64,000 bases of DNA, taken from positions 1,860,001 through 1,924,000 of the forward strand of contig JAUTDP010000008.1 in the NCBI GenBank assembly GCA_033439795.1, given 5' to 3'. The position numbers and the translations under genes are program-made. The notes beneath the pieces were generated by a model, which saw nothing but the letters and a program-made list of their open reading frames with translations, had not been told where the DNA came from and searched no databases. Below, in pieces: positions 13,894-25,267 of this stretch (positions are counted from its first letter, which is position 1; each line of letters begins with the position of its first letter). This DNA is from Sordaria brevicollis (Eukaryota > Ascomycota > Sordariomycetes > Sordariales > Sordariaceae).

Positions 13894-14630
13894 AGTTGAA
13901 TTGAATGATTATTAATATAATTAATTATTATTATATTTTATACCTTAAAGTCTTTACTTATATATTAAACCAATTAATATTTTGTTTAACTTTTATGAAT
14001 ATTAATAATTAATAGTATTATTTATTAATTCTATTAATTATTAATTATATTAGCTACTTTGCAAATTAATAAATGCTTAAAGCAATTACTAATTTTCTTA
14101 ACTACTTTATAACGTAGTAATCGATATTATTATCTAATAAATATTTAACTTATTTATAATTTTGATTACTAATATAATTAACGATTAAATATATAAATTT
14201 TATATAAAATAATTTATAAAACTAATTGTTTAAAACTTTAAGAATTGCTTCACTTAGCATTTAATATTTATAATAATTGATAAAATTAACGGTTAATATA
14301 GTCAATAGTAGGCAAAGCTAATAGTTTATATTATTAATTATAAATTAAATTAATTATAAAATAATTTAATAGCTAAAAAGGTTATAGAATTATATGCGTA
14401 ATAGTTAGGGTAGTTATGCACTTACTATTTTAACAAATAAATACAATTTATGCGTTTAAAAATATAAGCGATGAGTATTATAAACCTCCTTACTTAAAGT
14501 TTAAAAATTTTAGACGGTTTATTTTTTTGACCATACATAAACGGTTGGTCAACGGTTTCCCACCCCCCAGCCTGAGCCCCTAAGTTGCACGAGCCTCAGC
14601 ATCATTACTATGGCATTTGGATTCTCTCAA

Positions 14631-14655
14631 CCCCCCCCCCCCCCCCCCCCCCCCC
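14631..14655. repeat. Poly-C tract, 25 bases
   Basis: An uninterrupted run of 25 C lies just outside the right edge of the large AT-rich block. Its exact length is likely to vary between isolates or with sequencing error. Confidence 0.95.
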
Positions 14656-15666
14656 AAGATGCTGGAAGAATAATGGAGTAGCTGCCTCCTTCTTTCCTTC
14701 AAGTTAAGGCGGATATATCCTTTCCTTCTGTTTCCAGTTAACAAGCTTATAGCCTTCCCTCTACTTGCGGTTCTTGATGGGGTACGATATTGGCAAGGTT
14801 GGAGTTAAAAATGAACCGTTAATTGGCGAAGCAATGCTTGATGTATTTTATCCCAATTGTGAGTCTGTATGTCAAGTAAGATTAACTGCAAGTCTTGTCC
14901 CCTTATACGCATCCATATTGTAACAAGTACCTTTAAGAAAGGTATAGGTACGGTCCTGTCCTGTATGAACACACTCTCCACTCGTCAGCACGACGATACG
15001 AATCCGGACTTTTGTGACCGTAGCTCGTCTATTTGAGGCATGTGTCCCTGACCCAATCGAGCATATTTGTGTCAGCAGGTCGGCCTTCTCTCTGGTGTGC
15101 AGTGTCCGTAGCACCGCTTTTCCCGAAATGTCGGTGGTCAGCATCTGGTTGGCTAGTTACCCTATTTCATCTCACGCGCACCCATTTTTTAAGTCCGCCG
15201 TTATGCTTACAGTTCCTTAAATAAGGGACACCATTAGAGCGATGGGATTCTGCACTGAAGCTCGTTTGGTGGTGCATCGCAGTCCATATGTTTTAGGTTG
15301 TATTACCACCCAAAGAGAAGGGAGTGTTACTAGATGACATGGACTACCGGTAATGAGGATGGAGGTCAGTAATGGGTGTATCCTCCATCATAAGCACCAA
15401 ATGCAGTCCGACGCAACGCGCAACCACCTTTCGAAACCGGGACGTTCCTGGAGGTTGATTGATTACTTGCAGATCCTCTTACCGCCCCTTTCTCCGACAA
15501 TTGAGATTGAAATTTATCTGCTGTAGAGCTTGAACCGGAAGAGGACGGGCTTAATTTTTTACCAGCAAGTGTCCGCCTTGCTGTCGAGTCCTGAGATCCA
15601 ACAGGTTTGAACATGGGAAGGTGGTATCCACTCACTGTCTCACAGTTCTGCCCAGCATGAGCATGA

Positions 15667-16500
15667 TCATGACAGGACAGCGAGAGGCCACTCAGAATGA
15701 CCGATACAATTTGGTACTATAGAGCTTCTAGAAGCAATAGTGGAAGCTCTTCCAGGGCTGATAAGGCCATGATGGAGGTGTGACCACCTCAATAACCAGC
15801 CCGGAGCACCGTACCAAGCACGGTGGACTGTTGGTTGGATGCTATAGGTTGAAGGTAATATGTGAGTAATATAGCCTCGTCCGGCAGTATGTAGTGTATC
15901 TACGCAATAAGCACTTAGAGCTGATTGTTGGTAAAACGAATGGAGGGAGGGAGGAGGGAGGGATGTCCCGTCATCATTTTGTGTTCGCCGCCCCACTGCA
16001 TCTTGACATCTCAGACTCTGGACAGCCGACTGCTGGCTTGCAATCTTGTCCATGGCGTCTTCAAGCTCACCTCTACCTTGGTGGGAAAGATACGTCGAAA
16101 CTCGGGCAATATTGAAAAGTGGAAGTGTGACGACAAGTTCCCTCGCCCGATAATGCGAGTGATATGTAGAAGAACGCGGATGCCAAGTCCGCCGACGGAG
16201 GATGAGGAGAGGAACAGAATGGAGAGGAAATGGCGGAGGCCCGATTCCCTCCCCCCTCCCTCGCTTCTCTCGCGTGTGTCTGGCCGGACTGCCGGGTATG
16301 GTTGATGGTAAGCCAAGCTCGCTCGCTAGGCGTGCTAGGTTAGGTAGCCAAGCCAAGAAAGCCCAGAGGGAGAGGGCACACGGTGCCGCACAAATGCCGT
16401 GCAACCCCATGCGTTCATCACGGCGGCTGTTGGACCAATCACAGCAATGCTGCGGCGGGTTAAAATAGGGCTTTTTGTTTTTGTTGGTTCGATGCAACAT
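15667..16500 (-). CDS. Hypothetical 277-codon open frame, doubtful
   Basis: This is the longest uninterrupted frame in the island between the two AT-rich blocks. The translation has no recognisable domain, signal peptide or membrane segment, and its residue usage (rich in His, Ser, Arg, Pro and Leu, with few long helices) looks like translated non-coding DNA. Other sizeable frames overlap it on both strands. It is listed only because a 277-codon opening in about 50% GC sequence is uncommon by chance. I would expect it to be spurious. Confidence 0.13.
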   Translation of the reverse strand: MLHRTNKNKKPYFNPPQHCCDWSNSRRDERMGLHGICAAPCALSLWAFLAWLPNLARLASELGLPSTIPGSPARHTREKRGRGEGIGPPPFPLHSVPLLILRRRTWHPRSSTYHSHYRARELVVTLPLFNIARVSTYLSHQGRGELEDAMDKIASQQSAVQSLRCQDAVGRRTQNDDGTSLPPPSLHSFYQQSALSAYCVDTLHTAGRGYITHILPSTYSIQPTVHRAWYGAPGWLLRWSHLHHGLISPGRASTIASRSSIVPNCIGHSEWPLAVLS

Positions 16501-18074
16501 GTATGCTCCGCGTTAGCGTCGCTTGAGTTCGAAATAACTGAACATCCAGAAAGGATCAGCAATAGGTAACCAGAAACACATGGGAAAGAAGCAGGAAAAG
16601 AGAAAGAATGATACCCTGTGAGATGACAATAAACGCGCAACCATCCGATGAGTGCGCTCTGCCCGTTTTTGGAGAGAACAGAATGATGACCTTTTGCTAT
16701 TACCTATCGGCAACTCGGGCGTCTAGACTTCTGGTTGGCGGATGATTAGGCGAATGGTACCCTCGCATCTTGCTCACAGGTTGAAGTGAACAATGGTGTT
16801 GGGGGCCAAAACTTGGGAACTGGGCCAACAAGGATGAGTTGAGTTGAGTGGGAGGCTTAGACTTTTCCGACGGGTTACTGAGAAAGAAGACCAGATGTAG
16901 CTGCCTGGAAGTACTTGATTGATAAACTGTTAAGTTGACCGGCAGTGTTATGATGATACCACTGCATCATGGCGGTGTCATGGCCGCTTTTTTGGCCCTT
17001 TGTCTCTCGCTGTTTACCATAAGGCTGAGTTCCGGACGGGAACGGTACACTGCATTGCCATCCCGGTTCGGGTGTCCACTGATTCGCAGAGCTGAAAAGT
17101 TGGCAGGCTGCGATGGAGTTCGTGATGGGTGTTGTGGTGTGTTCCACTTGCTACCTTCTTTCCTCGCTTTCTCAACAAGGACCATACTGCTACCTCTAGA
17201 TGCTGCGAGCGGTTTAGGAAGTTGCATTCGATCGTCATAATAGTGTGTTGTGTCTTTGGTAGGTTGGTTTGGAAGGAGCTCCCAACATTGCGTTTGGCAA
17301 GACGATGGAACCTCAAGGGCGACTGGGAGTTCACCTGACCTGATGCCGTGGGGTGATTGGGCAAAAACAACCTGGTTTGATTCATGCATTGGGAAATTCG
17401 GAAGGTAAGAGGGATGTTACTTCCCTACTTATTGCTTGCAATCGATCACTACATATTGTGAAAGAGAGGGAAAGGAGCGATGTCGTTGTTGTCAGTTGTC
17501 GTCCATGTGAGTATCCACTTGGCTGCAAGGCACATCCTCCCCTCATCCGCGGAGTGGAGATGTTTAGCCGAGCTTTGTGGAGAGTGGAGACTCCCGTCCC
17601 CGCCGCAGCCGCCGCGCCGCTTGAGCCGTGTGGGGACCGGCGATCAACCGGCCAACCGGCCCCGTTTGCGGCCGGCGAGGCACAGACCACTAAGACCAGG
17701 CCCGCTAGGGCGGCTCAAGGGCGGGAAGGCGGCCTGATAGCGGGCCTTTCCCGGTCGACCTCAACTTTGTGATTATTCCACATTTTGTCACCTGTCACCA
17801 ACAAGCCAACAACACAACGATCCTGCATTCAGGCCTCCCTCCCTCCCGCCGAGACGGATATGGCAGACTACAAAGTAAACCAACTGCATATGTCGCCTTT
17901 CTGCACACGATTACAGTTTACATTACAGTTGGAAATGGCGGGCGGTCCGACCCTTGCATTGCATCCTCTAATCAGCAATAACGCACCGTCACGAATTGAG
18001 GTTCCCGCTCTCCAGCGCCTCACTGGTGCGCTGCCGTGCGCTAATGGATGACTTACAGCAAGATACAGCAGCCC

Positions 18075-18130
18075 CTGTGTGTTGAAAACGAGGTGTCAGT
18101 CCCCACTTTGCACGGGTACCCCCCTTTACA
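18075..18130 (+). repeat. Left terminal inverted repeat
   Basis: This 56-bp arm pairs with 22,484-22,539 with one mismatch. It keeps many CpA/TpG sites (TGTGTG, GTCAGT, GCACGG), although the interior immediately to the right has lost nearly all of them. Confidence 0.96.
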
Positions 18131-18349
18131 AATATATACGTAAAATCTGTTTATACGTGATAACCCTAAACCTTTAAACTCCTATATTATTATTAAATCT
18201 AAGGGTATTTATATTCTAATTACTATTCTAAATTCGTATAAATACCCTACGTTATTTAAAATTAATATTGAAGGATCCCAATTAACCCGCTAGTTTATTT
18301 AGAATTTGCTTTATATTTAGTACCGCCGTTTCTATTCCCGCTATACTTC

Positions 18350-21060
18350 TTAAGAAATGCGCCGCTAATAATAATAATAATAATAATAATAGCGATTACC
18401 GACGTTCGAAACAATTATTATAACTTAACGTCCGTTTAAGAGAGATTAACGCCGAGTTTAAAAATAAAAGAGAATAGAATAAAAAGGATAAAAATAAAAA
18501 TAAGAATAAGGATAATAAAAGGACCTTAGGAAGATTAATATTTATTCGACCCTATATTATTTTTAAGAATAATAATAAAAATAAAAAAACGATTATTAAA
18601 TTAAAGAAGAGTATTATTATTAATTATATTACTTTTATTAGCTATATTACCTTTAATTTAAAAGTTAAATTTAAAATACCCGTTCCCTCCTCTTCGACCG
18701 CTCCCTCCTCTTCGACCGCCCCCCTTCTTCGATTATAATTTTAATTTCGTTATTTTCGATCTAATATAAATATAAGTACGATTAATAATATAATAAAGGA
18801 GGAGGATTACGATAAATAGTAATAAAATTAATAAAACGAGGTTAAAATTATTAAAATAATATTTCGTATTATACCCTCTCTTCGGTTTATTAGAAAATTG
18901 CGCAAGTTAACCTTAATTCTCCTAATACCGCCGCCGATTTTAAATTTTTTAAATATTTTATTTATATATAATATTTAATAAGTAGCGGATATATAATTTA
19001 ACCGTTTATCGGTTAAGTTTAGTAAATTACCTACTTTCGTTTCGAATAACCGTATTTTTATTAAAAGAGATTTTAATAATATTATTAATACTAATAACGA
19101 TTTTAATACCCTTAGTTTTATTTTATTAAGTCGAATACGAAAGGTCGAGAATAGTATTATAAATATTACCCGTAACGAATACAAACTTTTAAATATAGAT
19201 TTTACTATTTTTATATAATACGTAAATTAGTCGATTAGTATATTAGAAATAATTAGGAATAGGAAGGGTACAATATTATTCCAATTATACGTTTTATTTA
19301 AGAAAGATAACCCAATTATACCGTTTAAATTTTACAATACCGTTAGAATATTACGTAGCCTATTTAAAGAGCCCATTAAGCGGTATTTTATTATAATTAT
19401 TATTTACCTTCGTATAATTAGGGGATTTTAGTAGTAAAATACTATTTCTATTATAAGTATATTAATACTTTTTAGAATTACTTCTTTTATTAAGAAGTTT
19501 ACGTAATTATAATCCCGTTAACTTTCCTCCTTACGTTAATTTTTTATACCCATTACGCTTACCTTTACTGGTTTTAATACTTTTATTAGTATTTTTAAAT
19601 AATTGACCGCACTTATTAGTATTTTTAAATAATTTATTAAATCGACCGTTACATTTAAATCGAATAAAAAGAAGATTACAACTAATTCGATAATAGAGGA
19701 ATTTATAGCGCACTACGTACGGGATTATAAGGAAGTACGCTAAGGTAAAGAATAGGTTATTTTAATATATAAGGATTTAAATAAAATATAAGAATATAAT
19801 AAGGGTTATAAGTATAAAAATTATTATAAAGGTAATAAGTATTATTAATATTTTATTTTTCCTAATTCCAAATACTATTACCTATTAACTTTAAGGGACT
19901 TTATCGATTAAGTATACATTATTACTTATAAGCGCGCTATTATAAATTAGCCTTTAGTATTTATTACGGGACGTTAATTCGATTTTAAATATAAGTCCTC
20001 TTCCTCCTCTTCCGGTACATAAATAATTTAATAATCGAATTTACAGCTATTTTAATAATTTTTATTATATAGCGTACCGGGGTCGAAGCGTAATAGCAGT
20101 GGGGTAGGATATATATTTATACTTTAAATTTTTAATATTAATTTTTAGAATAGTTATTAAAATAATAATAATAATAATACGCTACTAGTTGTAACCCCTA
20201 TAACTTTTATTAACGTTAGTAATATAAATATAGGTAATATAAGTATAGGTAATATAGGTATAATAATTAAACCTACCCTACTTATTTTATTTATTACAAT
20301 TATAATTAGTTCTTGCATTGGTAGTAATCGCGTTAGTAATAACGATTTTTTACCCTCCTCCCCTCTACTTTCATTACTATTAAATAAATTATTAAAATCC
20401 TTTATTACCGATTTTATAAAATAATTAATATTTCAATACACGCCTAAAACCAATAAAAATTAAAATTTACGTAACGCGCTATTTAATATTTAAAAATCCC
20501 TTATATCCGGTCGGCTCTCCCTTTACTACGCGTACAACTTCCCTAAGTAATAATATTTTATTTATAAAATTAATGAGGGTATTTATATAGTAATTAAGAA
20601 AGGGATTAAAGAATTTCTCTATTTCGAGAGGGATTATATATAACAGTCGTCGTTATTATTACTATTATTATTACTATTACTATAAGCGGTATTAATTCCT
20701 AAATAATAGGCTCTAGTACCTCCGTTACCTAAAATTATAAATCCTAAATTATTATTATAAAATAAACCCTATCCGTTTTTTTAATTTATAATATTTATTA
20801 ATAATTATATTTACTAAATTCGTTTATCCCCTAAGATTCGCTTTAGTAAAACGTTTATAATTATTACGGCCTACCCCCTATCGAATAGAACGACGATTAA
20901 AAATAAAAAAATAACGATAATATTATTTATATTAATTTTATTAACGATAATGAGGAAATTAATTTAAATAATAGCCCGCGTACCGATTACAACGACGACG
21001 AAATTACGATTAAAGCTAATAATAATAACGAATTTTAAGGGATTTTTTTATATAAGAGGG
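18350..21060 (+). pseudogene. Coding-like remains, unidentified, inside TIR element
   Basis: Plus-strand frames are protein-like in patches if TAA/TAG are read as former CAA/CAG. The patches are an (AAT)n tract at 18,366-18,391 that was probably a Gln- or Asn-type homopolymer, a Lys/Asn/Glu-rich charged segment to about 18,540, Ser/Pro-rich stretches near 18,680-18,730, and a segment near 19,680-19,760 (EEFIAHYVRDYKEVR). I cannot assign a family; a gag-like or accessory transposon protein would fit. Strand and limits are tentative. Confidence 0.3.
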
Positions 21061-21339
21061 GGATTTTATATTTCGATTTATTATTATAAATAATAATACT
21101 TTTATACTTCTAATGGCAGATTTAACACTTTTAGCACGTTTAATACATTTTACACTTTGTAGGATTTTTTTTTCGTAATTCGATAACGGTCGACTTTGAA
21201 TATATTTAAAATAATATATTTATTATATAAAATAATATTTTTATACAATTATTCCCATTATTATTAATTCGTATAATTAATCCTTATATAACGTAACGTA
21301 ATCTTTTTTACAATTATCGACGTCGTTACAGAATAGTAC

Positions 21340-22420
21340 ATTTGCTTAGCGGTAGTGCCCGCGTATAATATCGACCCACTACCCTACCTCCTTTATAACC
21401 TCTTTTAAAAATATTTTAAATTCTTTATTATTTAACGTATTACCGCTAGCGTATTAGTATTACCATTATATATAAACCTTTATATTACTAAAATATACTT
21501 CGATAGGGTTGAAATTTAGTAAATATAGTAATAAGAATTATAATAATATACTTTTATTATTATATACGGTTTTAATAGCGGGGTTTTTATATTATAATAC
21601 GTTATTTATTATTAATATATTATTACAATTAGGGAACGGGTTTATTTTAAATAATACTTCCTCTTCTAATTAAATAATAAAACCAGTCGTATTTATTACT
21701 CCCTTATAATATAATACATCGATAAAGCTATTTATAATTATTATTAATAATAAATAGAACCATTTCCCCTTAATAAACGTATTTTCTATAATTAATACTA
21801 TACCCTTTAATACCTATCTAGTACGATAAATACCGTCCTTTTTATTAATACCAAATTTATTATAAAATACGTACATCTCTATTAAAAATATAAAAACCTT
21901 CCTTAATTAATTTAACCGTAATAACTCGTTACGTTAAGAAACTTTATACACTATCCTTTTATTAATTTATTTAAAAGCCTTTAATTACTTTAATATAGCG
22001 TTCGTTAATATATATATATTTATTTTAGTAGCTAAATAGTATTATATTTTATCGAAGTATAAATCGGGCTTATAGCGAAGGAATTCGAGAATTTTTTATA
22101 CAATTAATAATTAAATACTATATTAGGGTATTTAAAATCTATAACTATTATTCACTTTTATAACCGTTAGCGTTAATATTATTACGTTATATTTCGAATT
22201 ATTCTAAAGGTATAATTTACCAGTAGTATTAAAATTTCGCTTTAACCTCCAAATTTAGCGCTCGCTTATACTAATAGATTGCGCGATTTAACGTAAATAC
22301 TCGCTAACCGTCAATATTATATAGATACTTTAACGCTACCTCTTATTATTATATATTCTTATAGCTATACCGATTATATATCGCAAGAGCTTTAAAATCC
22401 GACTAAAACCAGTAGATTTG
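21340..22420 (-). pseudogene. DDE_3 (Tc1/mariner-type) transposase, dead
   Basis: Reading the minus strand through RIP-made stops gives an N-terminal helix-turn-helix region (LTVSEYLR, then WRLKRNFNTTGKLYL, at about 22,315-22,205) typical of IS630/Tc1 transposases. A DLYFDKIQYYLATK.NIYI segment follows (about 22,075-22,015). The catalytic-core hallmarks are NPFPNCNNILIINN (21,635-21,600), where a working enzyme would have Asp in the VMDNA motif, and LLNFNPIEVYFSNIK (21,510-21,475), corresponding to the PPYSPDFNPIE motif with the final catalytic Glu. The Asp-to-Asn change and about a dozen stops mean it is inactive. Length is about 360 codons, usual for the family. It is assumed to have mobilised the 56-bp TIR element it sits in. 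Confidence 0.85.
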
Positions 22421-22483
22421 GTAGTAAAACCGCAGAGATATTCAACTTTTACGATTTACGATGTTTATTTTAATGTGGTGTTG

Positions 22484-22539
22484 TGTAAAGGGGGGTGCCC
22501 GTGCAAAGTGGGGACTGACACCTCGTTTTCAACACACAG
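22484..22539 (-). repeat. Right terminal inverted repeat
   Basis: This 56-bp arm is complementary to 18,075-18,130. It retains the presumed ancestral C (G on the plus strand at 22,497) at the one position where the left arm shows a CpA-to-TpA change. Confidence 0.96.
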
Positions 22540-22541
22540 CC

Positions 22542-25267
22542 GAATCCAATGATGGGGAGCTTTGAGTTTCTCTCTCTCCCTCATTTCAACTTGAGGGGAC
22601 CTATTGCGTGACCCTCGGAATCGCTCTCACAAGTCAGAAAGGATGCCCCTGGGCTGAGGACGCCATCTCGCAATTGACTCAATCGAGGAACAGGAGTCCT
22701 ACACCAAGTCCGGGCATCACAAGCACACGGAGTCTGGATGCAACGATCCGACGAACGACGACCCCGCAGTTGACTGGTTCATAAACGCAAATGAGCATAA
22801 CCACCACTCAGCGTCTCTCATCGCAAAAGTCCGAATAATCATCGAATGTAACCCCTTTCGGCGGCCGCGTGGGCAAAGGTCCTTCTCCTCTCCTTCCCTC
22901 TCTTTCCACCACATCATCGAACAATTTGGCCCCCCAATACCTACCAAACAGTGAGCACCACAGTCTGCGCATCAGCGACGAATCAGTCACCGTTGGAACA
23001 TCGAAAGGCCAACGGTGGTTTGGTAGCGGGAGCAAATGACCTCCACTGAAGAACCCAATGACAGTATTCCAGCATCCTGTTGGTCGATAACAGGCTGCCA
23101 ACGATAATACGAACGAAGCCTGGTCACCACAAGTTCTAAAGTCAGGTACGGAGCACTCTCCCCATATTGCCCTGTTCCCTGTGTGCAGCATCGAGGTCAT
23201 GCCCTGTCCAACCCTTCGGTATCATTTCATAGGTAGGAACTAGCTCAAAGCTAAGAAACAAACCTTGACCAGCCAAGATGAGCATCTTTGTTCTTACAAC
23301 GTTACTTACATACATGACAGTCACGTTCACCCTCTCGGTCGGATTTTGGAGCAAGTAGTCGGACGGCAGCAAGCCCCGCGGGCCCCAAGCCATGGCCCCT
23401 GACCCCTGTATGTACACCGAAGCCAGGGCGTTTAGTGGCCTACTAAGCCACCCGAGTCCCTGGAGATGGTACCTAGTTCAGGGATATGGCCTCTAAAGTC
23501 CATATCACCGAAACCAAGAGCATCATCGTCGTCATTGTCGTCACATACGGTATGGTCACAAGCCAGAGTTGTTGGTATCTAAGGTCTTCTCGCCGAAATA
23601 ACATGCCAAGTCAAGGTAAGTATGGCCCTTCCTTCATCTCGGCCCCAGTATACGCAGCTCGATTCTTGCTTTTGATCCGGCGTTTTTCTTGCTCTTCCCC
23701 AGGTCTTATCTGGCTCTTACGTCCGAAACACAATGAGACGAGACTCGCACTGAGTAAAGAGCAAAGTGCTCTTAACTTCCACACTTTAGCTTCGGACATC
23801 TCAAGCCACCCCCTTGAGCTAAGTAGCTCCGATCTTCTCTTTACACGGTAAACTGGTTCAGAAAGGTTTCTACGATCACGAACAAGAAAGCCGAGTCCCA
23901 CTTCGCAGCTCGGTTGTGAACTTAGTCTTTAGCACGCACTAATAACAATCACAAGAAGCCAAGACCACTAAGAGCCTCAGCATGTTTTTCGGTACCGACG
24001 GGTATGAAAAGTGCGCCATCTTCACCGAGAAACTTGAAACCAAGAAAATTGGCCGAGTCGAAAAAGGAAACATAGATGAAAGAGTAAAAGATGTGCCAGT
24101 GGCTTGTATTTCTAATCACTAAAAAAGAAATGCTTCTGCTCAAATAACACGTGTTTTACAGGGCCCTAACCAAACTACTGGATTCAAATGTCTCGAAAGC
24201 CTCATTCGGGCAAGGACAAGTTGGCAAGTTCGTGAAGCTAACGCTCAAGTCCGAGGTGCGCCCCGGAACGGATCTTTCCTCTACACAGTAGCAATGGAAT
24301 GGAATGTGATGAGCATGATGAGCAATCAAACACCTCTCAAGCCTGTGGTGCTCTGTAATGGTTATATGTAAGCCAACAATGACCCCTCAGCACCTTCCAA
24401 ACTAAGATGCCCAGGCTCGCCAGGCTACCTTACAACCGGCATTCTGGGTCTTTACGGTTTTGCTATAGCTTGTTGCTAGTCAAGCAAACTTTTCGGCTCT
24501 CTTTTCTTCTTCAAGTTTCATCTGGTTATTTTCAGTAACTTTCATCTTGGCAGCTTCGTGTACAGTACAATCCAGATTGAGATGAGTTTTGATGTGTATG
24601 ATGTTCTATTGTTCTTGAATGCGCAGCATTTCTTCATGAGTGGTATGAGTTGGTATGTGCAGTGTTAATCCTTCCCTAATGATGAGAGAGTTGTGTTCGT
24701 TCAGACATGAGAGAAGAAGAAGAAGAAGAAGAAGAAGAAGATGGAGTAAGAAAGATGAAACGAGTAAATAGACAGAATGGAGAAAGGCTATGCTAGCGAG
24801 TGACAAGAAGAGAATGCTGAACTGTAAAAGCGATAACAAAACCGTTGATGAAAACTTTGCATGCGAAAACAAAAAAATAAAAATAAAAAATAAAAATAAA
24901 AAAACCAAAACTCTGCCGCCCGCGCGCTGTAAACCGGTATAATGTTTCTAATGCCCGACCAACCAACCGACCGACCGCCCTGAAAAAGCAAACCGTCCGT
25001 CCCAACCGGCCAACCTCTCTGTATATGGATTGTTGCATAAAATGGGAAGTTGAAAAGAAGAAGAAGAAGAATAGTCCGGTACAAACCCAATCCTATCTCC
25101 GTTGATGATAAAAACAGAAGAAAAACAAGACAAAACAGTAGCACATTATTCGTACAAGCGAGCGACGAGCGAGTGCCGGCTCTCCATCATCAAGTATTCC
25201 CCTTTTGGTATCTCCGTCACAACAACCTAGACAATGTAGAAAATGAAGAGAAATGGGATAAAGGTGA
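22542..25267. other. Intergenic DNA and 3' flank of the zinc-finger gene
   Basis: No recognisable protein is encoded. The 800 bases next to the zinc-finger gene contain simple repeats that may lie in its 3' untranslated region: a GAA tract at about 24,717-24,741, an A-rich (AAAAAT)n tract at 24,868-24,904, and short GAAGAA runs near 25,057-25,070. Confidence 0.5.

Larger units (their letters stand above)
3355..14568. mobile_element. RIP-mutated AT-rich block, candidate 11.2-kb DNA transposon
   Basis: Across about 11 kb the sequence is dominated by TpA, with CpA and TpG almost absent while CpG persists (for example CGACGATAACG-type runs near 5420-5460). That is the footprint of repeat-induced point mutation. 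The left end begins with a G run then TGTGG at 3355-3365, followed about 60 bases inward by GGTCTAAA and AAACCGTCT. The right end, read on the other strand from 14568, begins with a G run then TGGG, followed by GGTCAAAA and AAACCGTCT. This is a weak, diverged inverted-repeat pair. AG flanks both ends (3353-3354 and 14569-14570), consistent with a 2-bp target duplication but easily fortuitous. Remains of at least two plus-strand coding regions lie inside. RIP and the mobile origin are well supported; exact ends are inference, and several nested elements remain possible. Confidence 0.6.
14569..18074. other. Normal-composition island between two RIP blocks
   Basis: The 3.5 kb between the two AT-rich blocks has abundant CpA/TpG and so escaped RIP. 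Many medium-length frames overlap on both strands with no recognisable protein. A 25-base C run lies at 14,631-14,655. A GC-rich patch is at 17,590-17,760. This is probably single-copy intergenic DNA that flanked the insertions. Confidence 0.5.
18075..22539. mobile_element. DNA transposon with 56-bp TIRs, RIP-inactivated
   Basis: The two ends are 56-bp terminal inverted repeats, 18,075-18,130 and 22,484-22,539, beginning CTGTGTGTTGAAAACG on each strand and matching at 55 of 56 positions. The single difference is T at 18,117 where the right arm has C followed by A, exactly the CpA-to-TpA change made by RIP. Between the arms the 4.4 kb is AT-rich and nearly devoid of CpA/TpG, and it switches back to normal composition right at the arms. 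The minus strand near the right end encodes a broken DDE_3-type transposase; the rest holds an unidentified plus-strand coding-like stretch. A TA target duplication, usual for Tc1/mariner, is not seen. CC flanks both ends (18,073-18,074 and 22,540-22,541), which is weak evidence for a 2-bp duplication. Confidence 0.93.
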
